Shown here piece by piece: positions 14,542-27,995 of a DNA stretch of 64,000 nucleotides. The translations under genes were made by a program, and so were the position numbers. The notes beneath the pieces were generated by a model. That model was given only the letters and a program-made list of their open reading frames with translations, did not search any database and was not told where the DNA came from. Numbering within the stretch: position 1 is the first letter of the stretch; every line of letters begins with the position of its first letter. The DNA is from Rhabdornis inornatus (lineage: Eukaryota > Chordata > Aves > Passeriformes > Rhabdornithidae), in the NCBI GenBank assembly GCA_013397075.1, contig VWZS01007473.1, positions 62,001 to 126,000 of the forward strand, written 5' to 3'.

Positions 14542-17500
14542 AAAGAGAACTCATTTGTACTTTCATGGAGTTAAGGAATCAGTCTTAATGCATCAGCTGG
14601 ATTTGAAATTTTATATCCTTTCTTACCATCTCTAAGTCTGTGCTAGAACGAAAACAAGGAAGAACTTTTTCAGGTCTGGGTTTTGAGCTGGAAAAGTATA
14701 GCTGTAGTCCAGCAGAGCACAGTAGGGATGCACTGAGCACTCAAATATCCACTATGCAGCAGAAAAGGGACCTTGCATGTAAGGGCTGTATTTCTTCTCA
14801 TGTTCCTGGACTTCCTCACATATATGAGGAGGAACACGGCTGCCTGGATAGCCAGTGAGCTGCTTCCTAAAAGCTGTGAGATATCTGTAACTAATGTTTC
14901 CAACCAAGTTTTGTAATTGTCAGCAGAGGCCACTGAAACTCACCAAAAACCCACCCAAGTAGTCTGCATTTATACCAGCAGATACATTGTGATTTAAGAA
15001 TATTAAAGAGTGAACAGATTACCATACTCCTGGTTAATCACTTCTGGTATTTAATTACCCTAATAATATCCTGCTGAGAAAAGGTACCTGGGCTGAGTTT
15101 GAATTTCACTCCCTTCAAGAAGAAAAATTAAACTTGCACTGATTAGCAGAAAGAAGTAAGACAGAGGGAGGGAGCAATGAGTGAAGATCAGCAGTGATCT
15201 TCAGCATTTGTGGAAGACACTGGCACAGAGGGGAACCGTGATGGTCTCAATGGGGAGCACTGGGAAGCCCAGGAGGAGTGGGAAATGCAATGGCTCTCCC
15301 TGCTGAGACTTTTGAGGACAGATACAAAACATCTGTAAATGCCTCCACCCTTGGCATAGCGAGGCTCCCCTTGGGAACTCAAGCAGGTGACCACTTGAGG
15401 AGTTCCAACAGAAATTTAAACCATTCTTTATTTTAAATCTTTATATTCATTTTCTATGTATTGCATTAGGACTTGTGTTGGTTTGCAGGATTCATGAGCA
15501 CCATAATGTCAGCTCTGTTTCTAACATATACTTACACCCACATATTAAGATTTTTCACTCATCATACAGATGTAGCATGTCTTACCAAAAATGCAACTTT
15601 CACTTTCATGAAGACTCCTAGTAATATCAGTGGGATAAGGTTTATGAGTAGGAATTTGCAAACAGGTTCTTTGTTGTTAAACCTTTATTATTCTAGTGCA
15701 AACTGTCTTGGGACGTAGCAAAAGTTAATAAATAAATGTTAACTGGAATATTAATATTACTGGTATTGTTGTTAAGATTCCAAAGATGTCAATATTTTTT
15801 TAACAGCAGAATTTTTTTTCCACCAAAAGGGTGCAATTTAACAGAATCACTTTCCATTTACAAGCAAGTTGTGCACGTACCTTAGTGAGACATTTCTTTT
15901 TTTCTTGAGCACAGGGAAAAGATCAGGCCCCAATGTTAATAGGAAACTCCCTGGCTTTATTAAACATAATGGCAGCCTTGCCATGGGCTTCAGTAAAAAT
16001 AAATACATAATCAAGCTTTCAGTTCAATGCTTACATGTCCATTCTACTTTTCTTTCTTTCTAATAAGGTATGCTGTAGCTTGCTTTATGAAGTTCATATC
16101 CTTTTACAAATAAATCCTTCTTTGGCAGTATCCTGTAGAAATGGACTAATCACAGTTAAGAAAATAAATTATGGGAGCATAAATATAAAGCATTCTCTCC
16201 CCCCCACTTGCTTCATCTCCAAGTTTGACTTTGATTGGAGTGGGATTGCTGGTAGAGTTGCACAGTTTACAAGCTGTCCCCAGAATCCTGACTGATGTGT
16301 CTCTTGCTGAGCCTGTGCCCCACAGGATCCACCAAGCAGACATCACACTAATCCACTATTGAACTATTCAAGCATGTGGGAGTTCGAGCTGTCGAGAACT
16401 GTAAGAATCATGTGCAAGAAATTCAGCTTTTCTCTCTTTTTCTTGCCCATTTCATATATGTAACTACATTTATCAATATGTGTTCATCTCAGCACTCACC
16501 TATTTTGATTTCTTGCTTTGAAGAAGCCACTATAATCAATCTAAACCAATCCAAACAAACCAATGAGTCTCATATGTTCACTTAGAAAGAGCCTCTGTGA
16601 AGAAAAGGCTTTTACAATTCATGCGAGGATGAATGTGGGGGGAGGCAGCTGAAATGGGACAACTCTCAAAGTGGTCACAGCTTCCACTGAACCCTGAACA
16701 ACAACTAAGCCTCTCTTTCCCTGAACCTGCAAACATGTTCAATATGACCTCAGAAGACTGGATAGTTTGTCAATCAAGAATTTATGTAAACCATTGACAC
16801 CCTGGCTTCCCACCCTGCCCAAGTTTAAGGAGAGGGGGGGAAAGGTGCCCATCTCATGCAGTGGGACTGCCAGGCTGTGTCCAGCTCCTGCTCAGGCTCT
16901 CTCTGGGCTCCAGTGTTTGCAGAAGAACCAGCACCATTTGGGTCAAATACAGGGCTGGGCATGGCTTTAAGGATACCATACAAAATTCTGAGACTCCTCA
17001 GAAATGCCTTGACATAGATTTACTCCTGGGTTACACAGTGTAATCAACCCATCACTTCTGAGAAATGTTTTCAAGAAGGAAGAAAAAAGCCTTAAGCTTT
17101 TGGTCATGCTTGGTGTGGAGATGCACTATTGTGTGCTGCCCAAAAAAAGGTTAAGAAAAGTAGATCAAGAAAGCAGACAGTTCCTAGAGTTATGGGACTC
17201 CATGAATGGAAAAATCCCAGCTTGAGCTCTCTGTAGAAAAGTGGGCAATATCTATTTCAGGAAAATGTTTTTATCATTTATTATGTCATAAGCAAAAGAG
17301 TAAAATAAACTGTTTATTATCATGTATAAAATGCTTTTGACCAGCCAACTGAAAAACTAATTTCATTTTCTCATTACACTGCCTCAGGCATCCTTTAACG
17401 TCAATTTTTATTACAGACAAAGAAGGGAAATTAAAATGATCAGTTACAGTGGAAGAAAAAACATTTGTTTCAGATTTTTAAAAAGTAAGACTAATAAGCA

Positions 17501-18600
17501 CTGAACCTGCTACTCATTCTTGGTAATTACCATTATTTTTGCAAGAAATGGAAGGGAAGTCCTAGGGATCTGTATTTTAATGCCCCAGAAGGAACTCTCT
17601 TGTGTGGAAGTATTAAGATTTCCAAGAAAATTTGAAACAGTAAAACCAGGAGTCTCTGCAGAGACTGCTAGGTCTCACTGCACTGCAATAGGAAAGTTAG
17701 TTATAGAGATTCTCCCTAAAGGAGAATTAGAGACATTTTCTTGCTTCTAGGTGGAATTTATTGTTCTCCTTTGGGTAAGATTAAGGCAGCTCCATCAGCA
17801 CAGTCACATGCCTTCACATCTTTTCTACTTCCAAACTGCACCAGGTTACAACACTTCCATGGACTTGCCAAACATGACATCCACACAGCCTCAAGGGAGG
17901 CTGCTCAAAGCCCCTCTTCTGTCCCCACCCTAGAGGGGTCATCTCAGCCCTTTTCTTCCACAAAGGGATCACAGCAATCCCAGACTGAAAGTGGGACCCA
18001 CAGGGATCCCTGAAGGAGACATAGAAGCATAAATAATATATAAATAAATATGCAGGAGCCAGTGTCCCAGTAACTCATTTTGTGCTGTGGCTTTTCACTA
18101 AGTGTGAAGCCTTTTTGGAGACATGTCTAGGAAATTGAGAAGCAGAAAGACTGAAACAGCTGACATAAGTATTTATCATTTTGTAATTTTTTTTTCTTTT
18201 AGTTAGTTTGGGTTTGTTTTCCTTGAAATATTCAAATAGTGCTACTAAGCTCATCAGCACACAGAGCCCAGAGCAAAGGATTTAATCATCTGGTGCCTGC
18301 AAGACCTTCCTGTGCTTCAGCTACTGGGGGCTGGCAGCCGGGAGGACCTTCATGGGTATAGCATCAACTGTGCAATGATACCCAAAGTGATGTGCTTTTT
18401 ACAAGGATCTTCTGCCATAAACTCTACCAAAGCAGCATGTTCCAACAAGACAATAACACAGCAGGACACTTCATAAGCAAAGAGAATGTCACATCTTTTT
18501 GTGTAACGATTTCATAGTCATTTCTAAGCCAATCCCCAAGCTACTGACAGATGTAGGAATGCAGGCTATTCATTTTCCTGAGACAGCTTTAGGAGCCATC

Positions 18601-18662
18601 CCATTTCCTTTTCTTCCTTTCCCTTTTCTCTTTTCCTTTTTTGCAATTCTTTTTCTTTTCCC
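18601..18662. repeat. polypyrimidine tract
   Basis: About 60 bp of almost pure C/T (blocks of CCTTTTCTTCC type) interrupted only by a short GCAA. It is low-complexity sequence with no other feature. Confidence 0.8.
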
Positions 18663-18964
18663 AAAATCCTGGACTTCACCATGAGCGATGAGTTTTAAAT
18701 GATGGCAGAATATTACCTTAAATGACTATCACTGTCTTCAATGGAAAAGACTCCAGGGAAGTATATTTATAAATATATGATGTTTTAATCCACCTACATA
18801 TTAAACAACCATCCTAAGACAGTAGAGCTGGTGCTGGATGGAGGAAGAAAGGCAGAAACGTGTGCTATGAATGTTGTCAGCTCAGTCATTTCCTGGAGTC
18901 AAACTACATGGAGTGGATCCTTACCCATATGCAAAGTTAGCAACCTCTTAAACCCTGCTAAAAT

Positions 18965-19025
18965 GGTAATTTTTACAGAGGATCAAATTTTAATTTTTTT
19001 AATTTAGGTAATTTTTACAGAGGAT
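18965..19025. repeat. 19-bp perfect direct repeat, period 42
   Basis: GGTAATTTTTACAGAGGAT occurs at 18965-18983 and again at 19007-19025, separated by 23 bp of A/T-rich sequence. It looks like a local duplication or the flanks of a tiny AT-rich insertion. Confidence 0.85.
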
Positions 19026-20261
19026 ACTTTACAAAGCATCCTCCAGGACAGTCCATCCTGGGATCCAGGTGAGGAAAATCGCTCTGGGCAGTTCAGACCT
19101 GATCTGCTCTTGGATCTTGATGGAATTACTCTGATTTATTCAGTAATTAGGCCAGTAAATACCAGTTCATAATATAGTTTGCACATACCTGTTTGCAGTG
19201 TCATTCATGGGACAAAAATGTCCTCATGTAGATCTGAACGACAGACAGGTGTTTTACTCTTTTGTTTCCTGAAGTTTGCTTAAATATTTTAGGCCAGTGC
19301 TTGAATGATCACCAATGAAAGCTAACTTACCATCAATCTCCTTTCCAAATGACATTGATTTAGGACTGCAGGGCACATCAGTTATAATATGACTAAGCCC
19401 ATCTAAATTATTCTCTTACTTAACTGTACATATTATCTGTAGGTGTTTCTCTGCCAGGCTAACACTGACACTATGGCAAGTACCCTTCATTTTAAAGCTC
19501 TTCTGGCTTTTACCAGGCAAAATTAATGTTATTATTAAGCTGTTGAATCCTAATATAATTCATCTTAAAACAGGCAGCTGCAAACAGTTTGTGCACATAA
19601 GATTGAGGAGCAAATGATGCTCTTATTGCACTCACAGGAACCTACCACTAACAGCACTGCAATAGGATTTGCTTGGGTCTGTAGAACAATCTAGGCTTCC
19701 AGGACATAAAAGTAATACAAAATTGGATTAAGGGTAGAAGAGGTGCTAAAATAACATTTCCAGAAAGCAAGAAAGACAGTTAAAACAGAATGCACTCACT
19801 ATACAGAGGTAAATACAGAATTTTGAGAATACCTTCTATTATCCCTGTGAATATTCTCAGGAGGATAAGGAGGCTTTATACTAGAGATAATTAAATGCAG
19901 GCTCTTTACTATTATATCTGTTGTATTCAAGAGAGCAGTAGGTTATAGGGCAATAGACTGAAATTAGATTTTAGCAGAACATGTGTCGTGACCTTTCTTT
20001 AAAGCAGATCTATTTACTTTATAATGCAGTTCATCTTGTAGGAACTGATGTACTCATAGCCAGTGTAAAGGTTAAGACATATGCGACTCTTAAACCTTCT
20101 TGCCTCTACTCTGACATAATTCTCTTTGTTTATATTGTGCGAAGAGATATTTTAAATAGCCAGTGTTGAAAATAATCTTTCTTTGTGGCTATGTTAATTT
20201 TGGTTATGGCAACATTTACACATCTAGTGGAGCAAATGCATTTCTAAATTGCAAATCTAAT

Positions 20262-20350
20262 GGGCCTGATCTTCCCAGTGTAAATCAGAGCAGCTCTGCT
20301 GAAACAAATACTGAAGCCAACCAAATTTCACTGATTTATATCTGGGTGCC
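20262..20350. repeat. decayed hairpin repeat, sauropsid-type
   Basis: GGGCCTGATCTTCCCAGTGT followed by AAATCAG is mirrored about 45 bp later by CTGATTTATATCTGG, giving an imperfect inverted repeat (arms about 20276-20288 and 20331-20344). The pattern resembles an old repeat family seen in reptile genomes whose copies fold on a GTGTAAATCAG / CTGATTTACAC stem. Identification is by memory of that pattern; a repeat-library search would decide. Confidence 0.5.
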
Positions 20351-20436
20351 TAACTTGGAGCTTAAATGGATTAAAGCCAGATTTACATGATTGTAAGTGA
20401 TAAGATCTTGGCCTCGTGTATTTTGATACATTGTGG

Positions 20437-20520
20437 GCCAGATTGTGCAACCCTTATGTCAGTGGCACAACTTGCATGAGAAAGTGCTCACCGATGTGGC
20501 TGTGGGCTGCACAATCTGGC
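20437..20520. repeat. MITE-like element with 13-bp perfect terminal inverted repeats
   Basis: GCCAGATTGTGCA at 20437-20449 is the exact reverse complement of TGCACAATCTGGC at 20508-20520, enclosing an 84-bp unit. The left end, GGGCCAGATTGTGCAACCC, resembles the GGGCCAGATTCTGCAACCC terminus of an old non-autonomous repeat common in turtles and crocodilians. It follows the preceding hairpin repeat by about 90 bp. No clear target duplication is visible. Confidence 0.6.
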
Positions 20521-23500
20521 TCTGTATTACACAGATGTAAACAAGTAACCAAGAGAAAGTTATTAAGTGGCTTTGATGATCTCATAAATAAACATGTCAT
20601 GACACTTAAGTAGCTTTAATAGTATCAGAACCACAAGAAATATGAACAGTCTTGTATTACAGATGTCCTGTGTTGTAGTCCTTAAACAAAATTGATGAGA
20701 GTTGATTCAACTATATCATGCCATGATTCTGGATATAATTTGATTTGCAGAGAAAAAACTGCATAAAATAGGACAATGTCATACTATACAATGCAAATAG
20801 GAGGTTTTTCACATTCCTCTTACTGTTGTTGTCTATTGATCTTCCAAAATCTTTCTCCCTTCGCATGTGATTTTATTTTTCCTCTTGATCTTATCTGACT
20901 TAATGCAATTTATCTTCCTAGCAACACCTTCAGAGTTTGAGCACTACTTTTTGGGGTTTTTTTTGCATTAGGTAAAATTAATAGCAGAATTAATAGATAA
21001 CACTAAGGTATGTAACAAACACTGTAAGTGGGTGGGCATGCATTTTGGGGTAGTTACTGTGTAGTGTACCTCTGATGACTTTGGATGCTGTCACTGCTTA
21101 AATTTATGACCATGTTTCTTGTGATTGTCAGTGTGATATACATAGAATTAGGATTTGTTAATGTGTGTATTAATGGCAGTGAAATATGCATGGAGCTAGT
21201 ACTATGCCCTAGCAGGAAAAGGCTTTGGGATGGGATGTTCTGCATCCACTCAGGCCCTGTGCAATCACATTGCCATAACACGTCACTTACTCAGCAGAAG
21301 GTGACAGGTTGTTAAATCAGTTCATTTACTGTGTCTGTAGCTCCTAAGCACTAAACACTGCATAACACTTCTACCCAGATGTGTGGGTCTCTCTAATAAC
21401 AGCACCATGAACAATAAATACAAACGAAATGGAACAAAATTGCATTTTTCTTTCAGAAAAGTAGCATTCATTTTAGGGAAGTTTCCATTGAACCTACTTT
21501 ATTCACCCATTTGGATAATGATCAAAATTTGCAGCATGCAGGGATAATATTTGAACCTTCAATTGGCTGTGAGGGAAAAGTAAAGGAAAGCACTTCAGCA
21601 ACTTCTCAAGCATTGCTGGAAGCAAAGCAAAAGGAGACTTTTACAAAATAGGCATTTAGAGACAAAATAGCAACTACAAGATTGGCTTTCAGAGCCTCCT
21701 GGAGATGCTGTGCACTTCAAACTGTCCCACCCAAAAGCTGTTTGTCATGGACCAGCAATCAGTCACTTCCCAAGTACTCAGCTCAGAGCACATTCACCAG
21801 CACTGGCACCTCATGGGGCTGGAAATACAGCTCCCAAGGAGCATTCTGTCTGTCTCGACAATTACTCTAAAAAATCTGTTTCCATTTAAGTCAAAGGGCA
21901 AACAAAGTGAAAGTAACCGGAACAAACAAAATAGAAAGGTAGAGGTGCAATGTGTTGTGGATCTACACAGCAACACAATTTTCTACCTTAATCTTTTTGA
22001 GAAATCTAAAAAATTATGTCTTAGACAAATAGTTATCTTTAAAAATAAAATTCCTCATCTTAGGTTTTGTACTTTATATTGTCACTCCCCTCACGCATAG
22101 TATGGAATGCATACAAACTACAGATTCTAGTCTTTTAAACCATAGTAAAAAGCAAAAAGCAGTAAAACTAGGAGGTTTCAAGGGGAGAGTGTGGACCAAT
22201 AGCTCTGTTCTGACATGATATGATAAATATCGATTCATTGGGCTGTTAGGCCTTTCTACTGGATTATCCCAAGTCAGTTTTTATTACTGTGTGCAGAGAC
22301 ACACGGAGCTGTAGCACAGGGCTCACCACAGTTAGCAAACAGTGGCATCAGTGTGGATTCCCAGGCCTGTGAGCACTGCACTGGCAGCAGCAGCACTGGG
22401 AGCCCTCCTGCACAGCCTGACCCCTTCCAGAAAAGATGGGGATTGCTACTAAGGGCTAAAGGCAAGACCAGAAAAATTCTCCTCCTAGAAAATGCAAGCC
22501 TATGTAGCACCTGAGCTCATGTAATGAGTTGGTATTGAGCCAGACGTGTAGGCACACAGAGAAAAGAAGGGCCAGGGAAGGTGTTTGGCAGGAACACTCG
22601 CTCACTGCACATTTTTTTCTAATTAGGGGAACTAAAAGATGATTTTAAAGGATGACCCAGGGTGGGAGTTGCGTTACTGCCTGCTCAGCTCTGTGGGCTC
22701 TCAGCAGTAGCTCTGGTCCCATCTTTGTCACACTTCCCTCTGTTCTGTGGCTACTCAAGTGAAGACGTGTGCCTTGCTAATGCCCTTCAAGAAAGAGGAA
22801 AACAATTCCAGGTTTCTATGCAAGAACCAGACTTCAGAGAAAGCCCTTACATATTTTGATGGGGCAGTGCCTTTTACCAGCAACACCACCAGGATAAAAG
22901 TTTCTGCTGGCTAATAAATACAGGTGCAGCCTTACTACTATCACACCTGCTATAGAAATGGAAATTTGGAGGTTTGAAACCATTAATGTTTCTCTGGATA
23001 CCATGAAGCACTGAAGAGAGAGGCTCTAACAGCAATACATGGAGTTTCCCTGCAGCATCTTCTCTGGGTACCTAGAGACACCAAAGCATGACCTCAAACT
23101 CTACCCCTGCCACAAGCAACAGGAGGCAAAACAGCAGAGAAAGGAACTCCCTCTCTTTTCCCTCAGAACAAAACTTTAGTGCCAGAGGGATGATCTGTCC
23201 AGGAGTGAAAAAACAGCTCTGAGAGGAGCCAACCTGTGTGATGGTTGCTGTATGAGTCCACTTGCAGGAGTGAGAAGTAGCTGTGGCAGCACATATGGCA
23301 CTCTGTGGTCTGTGCTTCCCCACACTGCTTGAGAGCAGCCAGAGATTTTCCTTGGGAGCACTGATGAGCACGGGCTGGCCGGGGAAAGTTCTTGCAGCCC
23401 CTGGCACGGGTGCTTCTCCTTTCCCTCCTCTCTCCTTTTCTGACATTTCCCTTAAGTTTCTAAACTCAGCCACTCTCCTTCCTCACAGCAACACACTCAG

Positions 23501-26282
23501 GGGCTGCATTATGCACTGGGAGATAAGGGAAATGGTGAATCATAAAAAACAGTAATTAATGCTGAAATGCCATATGTGATGTTGTTTTTGAATACTTTGC
23601 ATAAGATTAGTGTTTTCTATAGATATTTTTCCCAATAAAAGACTAGGCTTTCTCTTAAACCTAAAATAAAAAGCAAATTCTGAAACAGCACCAAAAACCA
23701 CAAGCTTGGTAATCATCCTTAGTAATGCAATTTTGAGTTCCACAAAAATTTACTTATTCTGGCAAGCTCCAAATCTGTGGAATAATTACCACTAGCATAA
23801 GGGATATCTGCACTGATTTTAATGTGAGCAAAATGGCTTCTGCAGTGTTCTAAGAGGAAAAGTAGATATATTATGGAAGAGGCTTTACATAATAACCTTT
23901 TTGTAAAGCTTGGATGGCAAGATGATTCTGTAAGACACTGAAGTCACATGTCATTAATCAGAAATGACAGTCTTTATTCATGTATATTTGACTGAAACTG
24001 CATAATTTTAGCCTCCAATAGCCCTGAATAAATGACCTTAAGTGTAGCACTTTTTCAAATTGACAGTGATTGATGATGGACCAGAAAATTATGAACACTG
24101 AAGTAAACATGAAAAATAGACAAACCCTTTAGTATTGCACAGATTTCTTGTTTGCACTTTTCTGATTCTTTCACTCATTTTTATCTCTATAACCTTGCTC
24201 ATCATGCTTTAATCATTTTTATACTGCTGCATTTGTTACATTTTGCCTGCAGTGCCCCCACACTAAACCCTGAGCTCGCTGAAAGATTCATTCAGATAAA
24301 TGGAATTGATTTCATATTTTCCCATTCATGAAAAGAGTCTTTAAAGTTAGAAACTCTTTATGCAGAATGAAACTAAAGAAACTGATTACTTCTAGGCAGC
24401 ATTTATCTACATCTCTTGACAAAACTACAGAGCACTTACTCACGTGAGCAGCATTCCTTACACAATGAGAGGTTAACCAGCCCCACCAAAGCTGCTGCAG
24501 CAGCCCTTTAGCTTCCAACTCTCTTTTACAAACACAAACCACCTGACTGACCATGGGATAAATAATGTAAACAATGTTCTCTAAGTAATTAAAACCCCAC
24601 CCTATTGATCCTTTTACAAACCACTGTATGCTCACACTAATTGATGAAACAGTAAAGAGAAACCAGAGCCTAATTAAATTCGTTGTGCATAAACTCGTCC
24701 TATCTGTAGCAGTATCCACTGCTGGAATTAATTACTGACCCCACCTCGGACCCAGCACTGTGCCTCAGCACCAGCTGATGTTCCCTACATGGAGAGGACA
24801 CAGGGCTGAGCCTGGAATTAAACACAATTTTTATTCCTTCCCCAGAGGGCCTGCATGTATTGGAGCCTGAGTTTATGGCCTGACATCTGCACTGGGGACA
24901 GCTTGAACAAGGACACTGTGGCAGAGGGGCTCACCCATTTGCTGATAGGACTGCTCTGTCTCTCTGTGACCCACCAGGGTGGGACCAGCTGGGAGATGAG
25001 CAAGCACTGCCCTGCACCTATTCCCTCTGCCTCTGCAATCAGTCACTCAGCAAGACATGGCTTCTGATTTCAGATGGACTTTGGATGGTTTACTCTACAA
25101 AACAGATTTCATACCACGAGCAGAGTAGCTGAGCAAGAGGAAAGCCAGTGGCTTGCAAAATGTAAAAACATTTGGATGCATCATGTAATTCATCTCCTTA
25201 CAGAAAGCTTTAACATCTAAAGATTAAACCAGAAATAGGTGTGGCCCTGTATTTTTCCCTCAGATCAAGTACTGGCCAAGCAGGAGCATCACCCAGAAAT
25301 CACCATAGCCGTGCTGTCTGTCACTGGGGCTGGTGGTTGAGCTGATCCATCATATATGGTTTGATCTCCCTCACAGTCCACAGGGCTGAGTGTGTGGCAG
25401 TGGTTTGTCGTCCTGGCAACTGAAACACAGTTCTGGATGTTGATTTTATCTGATGCTGTACAACAACACAAATCCCTTATGTTTGTCAGGCTTAAATGAA
25501 AATTTTGGGGGGTTTGTTTAGTTTTCTGGGGGGCTTTAAAGTAAAAATATTGGTTTTACTAAGAGCTGGCAGTTGTTGTGAAGGTAAAGATGAACTTTAA
25601 AACTTTCAATTGGTATTAATTCACTGTATTCCAAAGCTTTGAACTGATTCTGGGAGATTAAAATTCTGCAACATTTCATTAAGAGCACACTGATGCACGT
25701 GCTGCTAGACTGTATAAAATGAAAGACTTTTATTAGCACTTTTCCCTAGCATGAGAGTGACTTTCATATTGGATTAATACAGCTAATATTGCCACTGCAT
25801 TATCACTTTATGAAAATTTGCTAATGAGATTTGAAATTGCTTAATGAAAATATCCCAGTTCTTCCAAACACCTACCCTGCTGACCACCTGCTGGAAGCTG
25901 AACTGCAGGGCCACTGCAGAATGGCAAGTGAGCACCTGATGCCAGGAGAGGCACACTTTGATTTTCTCCCACACTAGAGCATGTAATAACAGTCCACATG
26001 AAGATCCCCTGAGTTCCACCATGTCAGCCTGGCTTAGGGCTTCACGCAGTGTGACAGAAGGTGACATGGTGCAATCCAAAGCAATGAGCTCTGAGGAGCC
26101 TGTTGCCTCATTAAAGCACTTGTGCAACAAGGCTGATTGTGCTGCGATCAACATTCCTGGTCTGCTGATGCTCCCCTCACTTTGGCTCCACACCTCTCTC
26201 CAGATTGAGGTGGTCAGACCATGCTGCCACCGTGTGCCCCCAACAGCCCTGGGCAGTGGCAGCCACTGGAATACTTGGGGAC

Positions 26283-26903
26283 ATGCACTGCCAACAGGTC
26301 CTGTATTCCAAAATAAAAATTAAAACAAAAGAAACAACCCAGAAGCAACAGCAGCAGAAGTTATTCCCTGTTGTTTTCTTTAAACAGCTTCCACTTCGGG
26401 GTCTGTTTTCAGTTTTAAGCTTAGCTCGTCCCAGTTTGCTATTCCTTGCTCCGAGGAGGTATAACAATGGCTTGGGCACTTGCAGAAGTAGTTGCACTTC
26501 TGCATTTGCAAGAGGGAAGATCTTGGAGACATTTACCAGTGCTCAGGAGCACTTTGGGACTAAAAAGCCATCCCTACAGATATACAGCCCAGGTCCACAG
26601 GTTTGCAATAGATCCATTGAAAAGGAGCACTTCTCACTTCTTACAATAATTGCTGAAGGCCATCTGACTCCTCTGGTAAGCAATAAAGCTCCATTTTTTC
26701 CCTCATTTCCAGCTGTCACAGTTTTCTACTGGGCTACAAAGACAATGAGAAGGAAAGCTGGAAAAAAAATTCTTGGTCATAATTCTGCATTCCCTGGCAC
26801 ATTTCTCAGCTGTGGAATTATGCAACAGAGGAATCTGTCCTCGGATGTCTGCTTTTCTCCTGCCATGTGTCGTGGCTTGTACGCTGCATCCAGTGCCCAG
26901 TGA
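26283..26903 (+). other. orphan open reading frame of 206 codons, product unknown
   Basis: The frame runs from the ATG at 26283 to a TGA at 26901-26903; the stop-free frame begins still earlier, near 26205. An AATAAA lies directly after the stop (26904-26909). The translation has a lysine/glutamine-rich segment (KTKETTQKQQQQK) near its start and a basic middle, but no domain, signal peptide or family that I recognise. Neighbouring 25.8-27.0 kb is also unusually open in other frames on both strands, so a composition effect is the simplest explanation. I do not call it a gene; an unspliced transcript or a decayed retrocopy are alternatives. Confidence 0.25.
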
Positions 26904-27062
26904 AATAAAAAGAGTCCTCTCTGTAGGAGGCATTTGGGCTGCTGTTAGCAGAATGAAGAGCTCTGTGCAGGGAGCAGTGCTGTGCTCCAGGAAATGCTGA
27001 ATGCCAGTGTTTAGACAGCAGGAATCTGGAGCACCAGAATTTCTCTTTTGGTTTTTGAGTCG

Positions 27063-27080
27063 TTTATTTATTTATTTATT
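27063..27080. repeat. (TTTA)n microsatellite
   Basis: Four and a half perfect copies of TTTA, 18 bp. Confidence 0.85.
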
Positions 27081-27935
27081 ACTATCTTTTCATCCAAGTG
27101 AAAAGCTTACAGGAAAGAGCCACTACACAATTTAAAAACAGATTAGTAAGCAGATGTTCATCTAATCTAAGAACCCACCAGGAATTTTAGTTTATTATTG
27201 GATTACATTTAGGCCACAAGAAAGATAAAGCTGTTACTAGAGTGTGCATGTGCAACACATATCAGGGCCATCCTACTGCAGGTTTTAATGGAGAAACACC
27301 AATTTTGGACACATAACCACAATACCACTAATAGGCAACCTTAGGTCAAGTAGTTCTACTTTCAAACTCAGCTCCTGGTGGCACTCGGATTCTCACCAGC
27401 AGAGATTCACCAACACCCCAGAAACATCTGATGTCTGGCTGAGAGCCATTAGGACTTGTTTCCAAGATTAAAATCCAGACCATTTTAAATTTATTCTTTG
27501 GTTTCTTTTCACATCTCCACAGGTTGGTATGATTTCACAGCACACGTTGGAAAAATATATACCTTGATTTTAGCACTATGCCAAAGGCAGGTGGTTAATT
27601 GGTTATGTCATCAACTAGTCAATCCCCAGCACAAAAGGCATAAACAAAGTTACATGAATCAATGTTAATAAAATACTAAAACAAGGACTCCCAAACAGTC
27701 TACATGATCAGACATGGAAAACCAGAGAATCAAGCAAAACCCCAGCCCCTGAGCCAACTTCCAGCATGGCAATTGAGGGACTCAGAGCTCCTCATTCTCA
27801 TTCACACAAAGGTTTCTGAGACATCACTCTGGCAACATAAAAATACCTCAAAGGGGATATAAATATTCAATCCTTAAGGTCCATTTACATTGCTAGAGGG
27901 GTGTAAAATGGCCTTAGGGTAAAAGAGAATTAAGA

Positions 27936-27995
27936 TAATAGATTTTAGGGGCAGAAGGGATCCCTGTGATTACTTAGTCTGACCACAGAGTTTTA
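27936..27995 (-). mobile_element. old CR1 LINE 3' remnant
   Basis: ATAGATTTTAGGGGCAGAAG followed by GGGATC...TGTGATTACTTAGTCTGACC resembles, in reverse orientation, the 3' end of the older CR1 type abundant in turtles and crocodilians (ATAGATTTTAAGGCCAGAAG, then TGTGATCATCTAGTCTGACC). The match fades after about 60 bp. The assignment is from remembered consensus and has several mismatches, as expected of a very old copy. Confidence 0.65.

Larger units (their letters stand above)
14546..20261. other. intergenic desert, no gene seen
   Basis: AT-rich unique sequence. It contains the polypyrimidine tract and the 19-bp direct repeat listed separately. Open frames are short and unrecognisable. Confidence 0.65.
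20521..27935. other. intergenic desert, no gene seen apart from an orphan open frame
   Basis: Mostly unique sequence. GC-richer patches at 22.27-22.50 and 23.07-23.47 kb, and a low-stop region at 25.8-27.0 kb, give open frames on both strands without recognisable products. Confidence 0.65.
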
